Source of the DNA: Cunninghamella blakesleeana
Lineage: Eukaryota; Mucoromycota; Mucoromycetes; Mucorales; Cunninghamellaceae
DNA length: 64,000 nt
Reading direction: 5' to 3'
Assembly (NCBI GenBank): GCA_017871115.1
Contig: JAFCIZ010000001.1
Coordinates: 124,001 to 188,000, forward strand
In this document: piece by piece, positions 60,379 to 64,000 of the stretch
How positions within the stretch are numbered: the stretch's first letter is position 1
Layout: each line of letters starts with the position of its first letter
Made by a program: the position numbers and the translations under genes
Notes under the pieces: generated by a model
What the model saw: the letters and a program-made list of their open reading frames with translations, nothing else
What the model was told of the DNA's origin: nothing
The model's database searches: none

Positions 60379-62730
60379 ATGTTTACTCAATATATCAATC
60401 ATTTTATCAATAATTTTGATCAAAAGAAAACAATGGATCACATTCAAAAAGTCGCTACTTCTAAAGAAGGTGTTATTGGTATTGCTACAGCTGCTGTTTT
60501 GATGGCTAGTATTTCTGCGTATAATACAAAAAAGGTACATAACCATTATAATATATCTTTATAAATAAATAAATAAAATAACCATTCTTATTTTTCATTT
60601 TTTTTTTTATGGATAGTTTGATCGTGGTTGTCCTCGAGTACCAGATAGTAGTTTGATTTATGGATCAACGGTGGAATATCGTAAAGATCCTCAAGCTTTT
60701 ATTAACAAATGGCAAAAGAAATTAGGTGATGTTTACAGCGCTTTCATATTTGGAGAAGTAAGTAATTAATATTTGTAATTTACTAAATATTATACATCGT
60801 TTTTCTTTTATTGATTAAATATAATTTTTTTTCTATTAATTTTTTTTTCTCTATCCAGGAAGCAATTATTGTATCTGGACGTCAAGTTCGTGAAGTATTC
60901 TTAAATAATAAATTAAGTTTTATGGTTGGCGTTAGAAGAGTAAGCAGAATAATATATTAATAAGGGGTTTTAAAATTATAAGTATATTTTTTGTGTTTAT
61001 TAAAAGCCAACCAATTCTTTCTTCATTATTATTTTAGCAATTTGATGTTCAACTCTTGACTAATTCTGCTCATAATAATGATGATGGTTCTAGCCCTATA
61101 GCTGAATTTACTAAACAACATCTTAATCCAAACCTAAAACATTTTACACCTCGTGTTATTGAATATGTAAGAAACGAAAATTAAATAAGTGAAATATATA
61201 GGTGAATTATCATTTAAAAATAAAACCACTTTATACTTACAGAAATACAATTTTTATTTATTTATTTATTTTTTAAAATGAATAAACAAATATATAGCTT
61301 ACTCTTGGATTTAATGAATTTAGTGGTGAAATTCCAGGTAAATGCAAAAGAGTCTGTTTATTTAATAAAAAAAATATATATAGTTAAAATAAAATGCACA
61401 TGTCTATTAAACTACAATAATAATATTAACCACCATTTTTTTCATTTTTCATTTTTATAGTTGAAGGAAAAGACTTTTATCACGTTTATCCCATGGTACA
61501 ACATATGGTTGCTAAAGCAAGTGCAGCTGTTTTTATTGGAACTGATTTAGCTAATAACCCTCAATTGATTGATTCCTTCAAAAATATGGTTGTTGAAGTT
61601 GGCTCTGAGTTATCACCCAAACCTATCTTGGAACTCTTACCCACTATTTCAAAATTAAGAATGTGGTTCATTGGAAAAACCTCTCCTAGTGTCAAAAAAC
61701 ATCGTAAACAATTATATGATGCTTTAAAACCAGAAATTGATCGTCGATTAAAGGCTAAAGAACTTGGTGGCAGTAATTGGGAACGACCTGTAATATTCAT
61801 ATATATATGCACACATACACATATTGTGGTTGTTGCTTTTATTAACTTTTTCTTCCTTTTTTGGCTTATATAGGACGATATTTTACAATCTATGATGGAA
61901 TCAACTGATAAACCAGATTATTTAGATATCTATGATTATTGTTTAGAAATGGTAACACAGTTCATCTTTGCCGCTTTACATACAACTAGTGAAAACAGTA
62001 CCGTAGCTTTATATCGTATTTTAAACCATCCTGGATTCATTGATGAATTACTCGAAGAACAAAATCAAGTATTAGAAGCCGAAGGATTTGATCAAAATTG
62101 TGGCCCTGAAGTATTTACTCGTGAAATCCTTAATAAATTCGTTAAATTAGATAGTGCTATTCGTGAAGCTTTTAGAATTAAAAATGTATATATTGATTTG
62201 CCACATCAAAATGTCAGTAATGAAAACGTTGTCTTATCTGGTGGTACTGTAATTCGACCTGGTGAAAATGTATATATCAATTCATTTGCTAATCATAATG
62301 ATCCTGAAATTCAAAAGATGCTCGATGACTTTCAAGAATATAAACCTCTTCGTTTCTTAAATGCTGGAAAGAATTCTGCTAAAATCGGTGAGGATTATCT
62401 CTTTTTTGGATTAGGACCCAAAGCGTGCCCTGGAAGGTAAAATATAATATTAAAAACGTCATAAAAGGATGAAAAAAACAAAATAAGATATAGGTTAATA
62501 GCCAAAAAAAGTCAAAGATAATCAATTTTTGTTTTTTTTTATTAATATTTCATTTTTTCTTTCTATTTTTTATATAATAAATTAGATGGTTTGCTATTCA
62601 AGAAATTAAAACAATTATTTCTTATTTAATCCGTCGATTTGAAATTGTACCATTAGAACCAGTTCGTATTCCTGTAGCAGAGTACGACTTTTTCCCATCT
62701 GGCATGTACAAACTTATCCCTAGAAAATAA
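60379..62730 (+). CDS. Cytochrome P450 monooxygenase (membrane-type, fungal)
   Basis: Stand-alone haem monooxygenase needing a separate NADPH-P450 reductase; substrate unknown. Eight exons: 60379-60534, 60617-60757, 60859-60939, 61038-61166, 61298-61337, 61461-61789, 61874-62436 and 62586-62730, encoding 527 residues. An N-terminal hydrophobic stretch (VIGIATAAVLMASISAY, about residues 32-48) is the likely ER anchor. Motifs: I-helix FIFAALHTTSENS, in which the acidic residue normally before TT is replaced by His as in many fungal families of this type; K-helix AIREAFR (ExxR); and the haem loop FFGLGPKACPGRWFAIQE with the Cys ligand. The ACPGR haem loop and HTTS helix resemble fungal CYP groups related to prenyl/steroid-type oxidations. 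It is not closely similar to the fused P450s at 26-40 kb. Exon 5 is only 40 nt. Confidence 0.92.
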
Positions 62731-62766
62731 AATATTTATTCATGCATGTGTATATTTATATACAAT

Positions 62767-62799
<33 letters not shown>

Positions 62800-64000
62800 G
62801 TGATAAAGTTATCTCATACTATTCATTATTTTAATCTTCATATAAATAAAAATATAATATTAAATATTAACTATAATTTTATAAATTTACTTCCAAGAGC
62901 TTAAAAAAAAAAGTAGTAAGGATAAAAAATATAAAAGCCATAAAGGTCTGGATTAAAAAAAAAAATGCATAAAGTAGGATGATTATTATGATAATCCTGA
63001 TCTACTATTGATATACTTTAAATGCTATATTATTTTAGATCAGTTTTTAAAATCAGCCATATTTTAAAAAAAGTCCTTTCCGTTTTTCTTTTTTTTTCTT
63101 TTCATTAAAAAAAATAATTATATTAAATTTTTAATCCATTCATATCTTTCATTGCTTTTATTACTCTATCAAATATTTTATTATTTTATTTTCCAGCACT
63201 ATAATAAAATAGCATGATAACTTAATATACTTCATTTTGAAGTAGGATAATAATCAGATTTTTTCAACCAAGTTCAATAGATTCAATTCGATATCCTATT
63301 TTATGATTTAATCATGACAACATGAAAATGTTTATTCTTGTAGAGTATGATATTTTGAAAAAGAAGAAGCATGATAAAAGATAAACCAGTTCTCTTTTTA
63401 TACATAAATCAGTATACTTTCATATATTAAAAAAAGAAAATACAGCTGTAGTAATATATTTATCCAACTATTATAACCTCAGTAACTGAAAATAAACAAC
63501 AATTTGATGATAATAAAGTAAAACTTATTATGAGCATATTAATCAACAAAAAACAAATGGGAAGTGCATATACAAAACACTCAGTCAATAGCTCCAAAGG
63601 AAAAGAAAATGAAGAGTAAGAGAAAAATGAAATTGTATGAATTGTTTTATTGTTGGTAAATATCGTTATATATAATAAACAGAAAAAACGAAAAGAAAAT
63701 TATTAGTTTAATAAAAAAAAAAAGAAATAAAAAGAACCAAAAAAAAAAAGAAAAAGAAATAAAAAGAACCAAAAAAAAAAAAAAAAGGAAAAAAGAAAAA
63801 AGAAAAAAAAAAGTATGGAATAAACTTTTTGATAGTATACAAAAATCAAAAGCGATAATAAGGTTTTACTATGAAAAAAATTTAAAAAGGTAGCTGAACA
63901 TGGGATCAACTGTGTTTGCCAATCTCAAATTTCTAGATAATACAGTATTTCCACGTAACTTTTTCGGTTTTTTAGTAAATTTTTGTCGGGATTTTAAACC
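62731..64000. other. P450 3' flank and AT-rich right edge
   Basis: Contains A27 (62773-62799) and an A-rich run with AAAAGAACC repeats (63711-63812). No coding region or RNA gene is supportable up to the window edge. Confidence 0.55.

Noticed and set aside
61278..61460. Plus-strand 60-codon ORF in the second P450
   Set aside because: Reads through the 40-nt exon 5 in the wrong frame and into its flanking introns.

Overview
This is an AT-rich eukaryotic nuclear window. It carries intron-rich, protein-coding genes with short introns (mostly 60-130 nt, GTAAGT-like donors, TAG/AAG acceptors), pyrimidine-rich promoters and long AT-only spacers full of TA and homopolymer tracts. The gene set (fungal-type ten-finger TFIIIA, Srk1/Rck2-type kinase, PKA catalytic subunit, fused P450-reductase) points to a fungus. 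My best guess is an early-diverging Mucoromycota-type fungus; that placement is inference from codon bias, gene content and AT content, not from a marker gene. I saw no viral, rRNA, tRNA or CRISPR feature.

Layout: exportin-T (minus, runs off the left edge); a small broken ORF; SEC1 (plus, 14 exons including a 7-nt microexon); PDB1, mitochondrial pyruvate dehydrogenase E1 beta; a stress-type CaMK-like kinase; a PKA catalytic subunit; RPL11 with an ATG-only first exon; and a mitochondrial short/branched-chain acyl-CoA dehydrogenase. A roughly 16-kb accessory block follows (25.2-41.0 kb). It contains two tandem copies of a self-sufficient P450-reductase fusion gene, separated by a decayed hypothetical gene, an inactivated DDE transposase and a broken piece of the TFIIIA gene. 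Then come TFIIIA (minus), a small Cys/His protein (minus), a double BTB/T1-domain protein (minus) divergent from a DNAJC7-like TPR/J co-chaperone (plus), a 35-residue zinc-knuckle microprotein, NOC3 (minus), and a second, unrelated P450 (plus).

Most genes are single-copy housekeeping functions: tRNA export, exocytosis, pyruvate and branched-chain acyl-CoA oxidation, nutrient and stress kinases, ribosome and 5S rRNA production, and chaperoning. RPL11, TFIIIA and NOC3 all belong to ribosome production but are far apart here.

The most interesting locus is the duplicated P450 fusion. Each predicted 1,209-residue protein has an extra N-terminal domain of about 85 residues that looks beta-grasp/ubiquitin-like, then a P450 haem domain, then an FMN/FAD/NADPH reductase. 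The two copies differ at many residues in the haem domain, but an approximately 2.04-kb tract covering most of the reductase, one intron and the 3' flank is identical apart from one T. The TFIIIA fragment joined to the upstream edge of copy 2 at a TA microsatellite gives direct evidence of how the duplication arose.

Exon coordinates were assigned by eye from reading frame, splice consensus and family similarity. All coding models were checked for summed length divisible by three, except the partial first gene.
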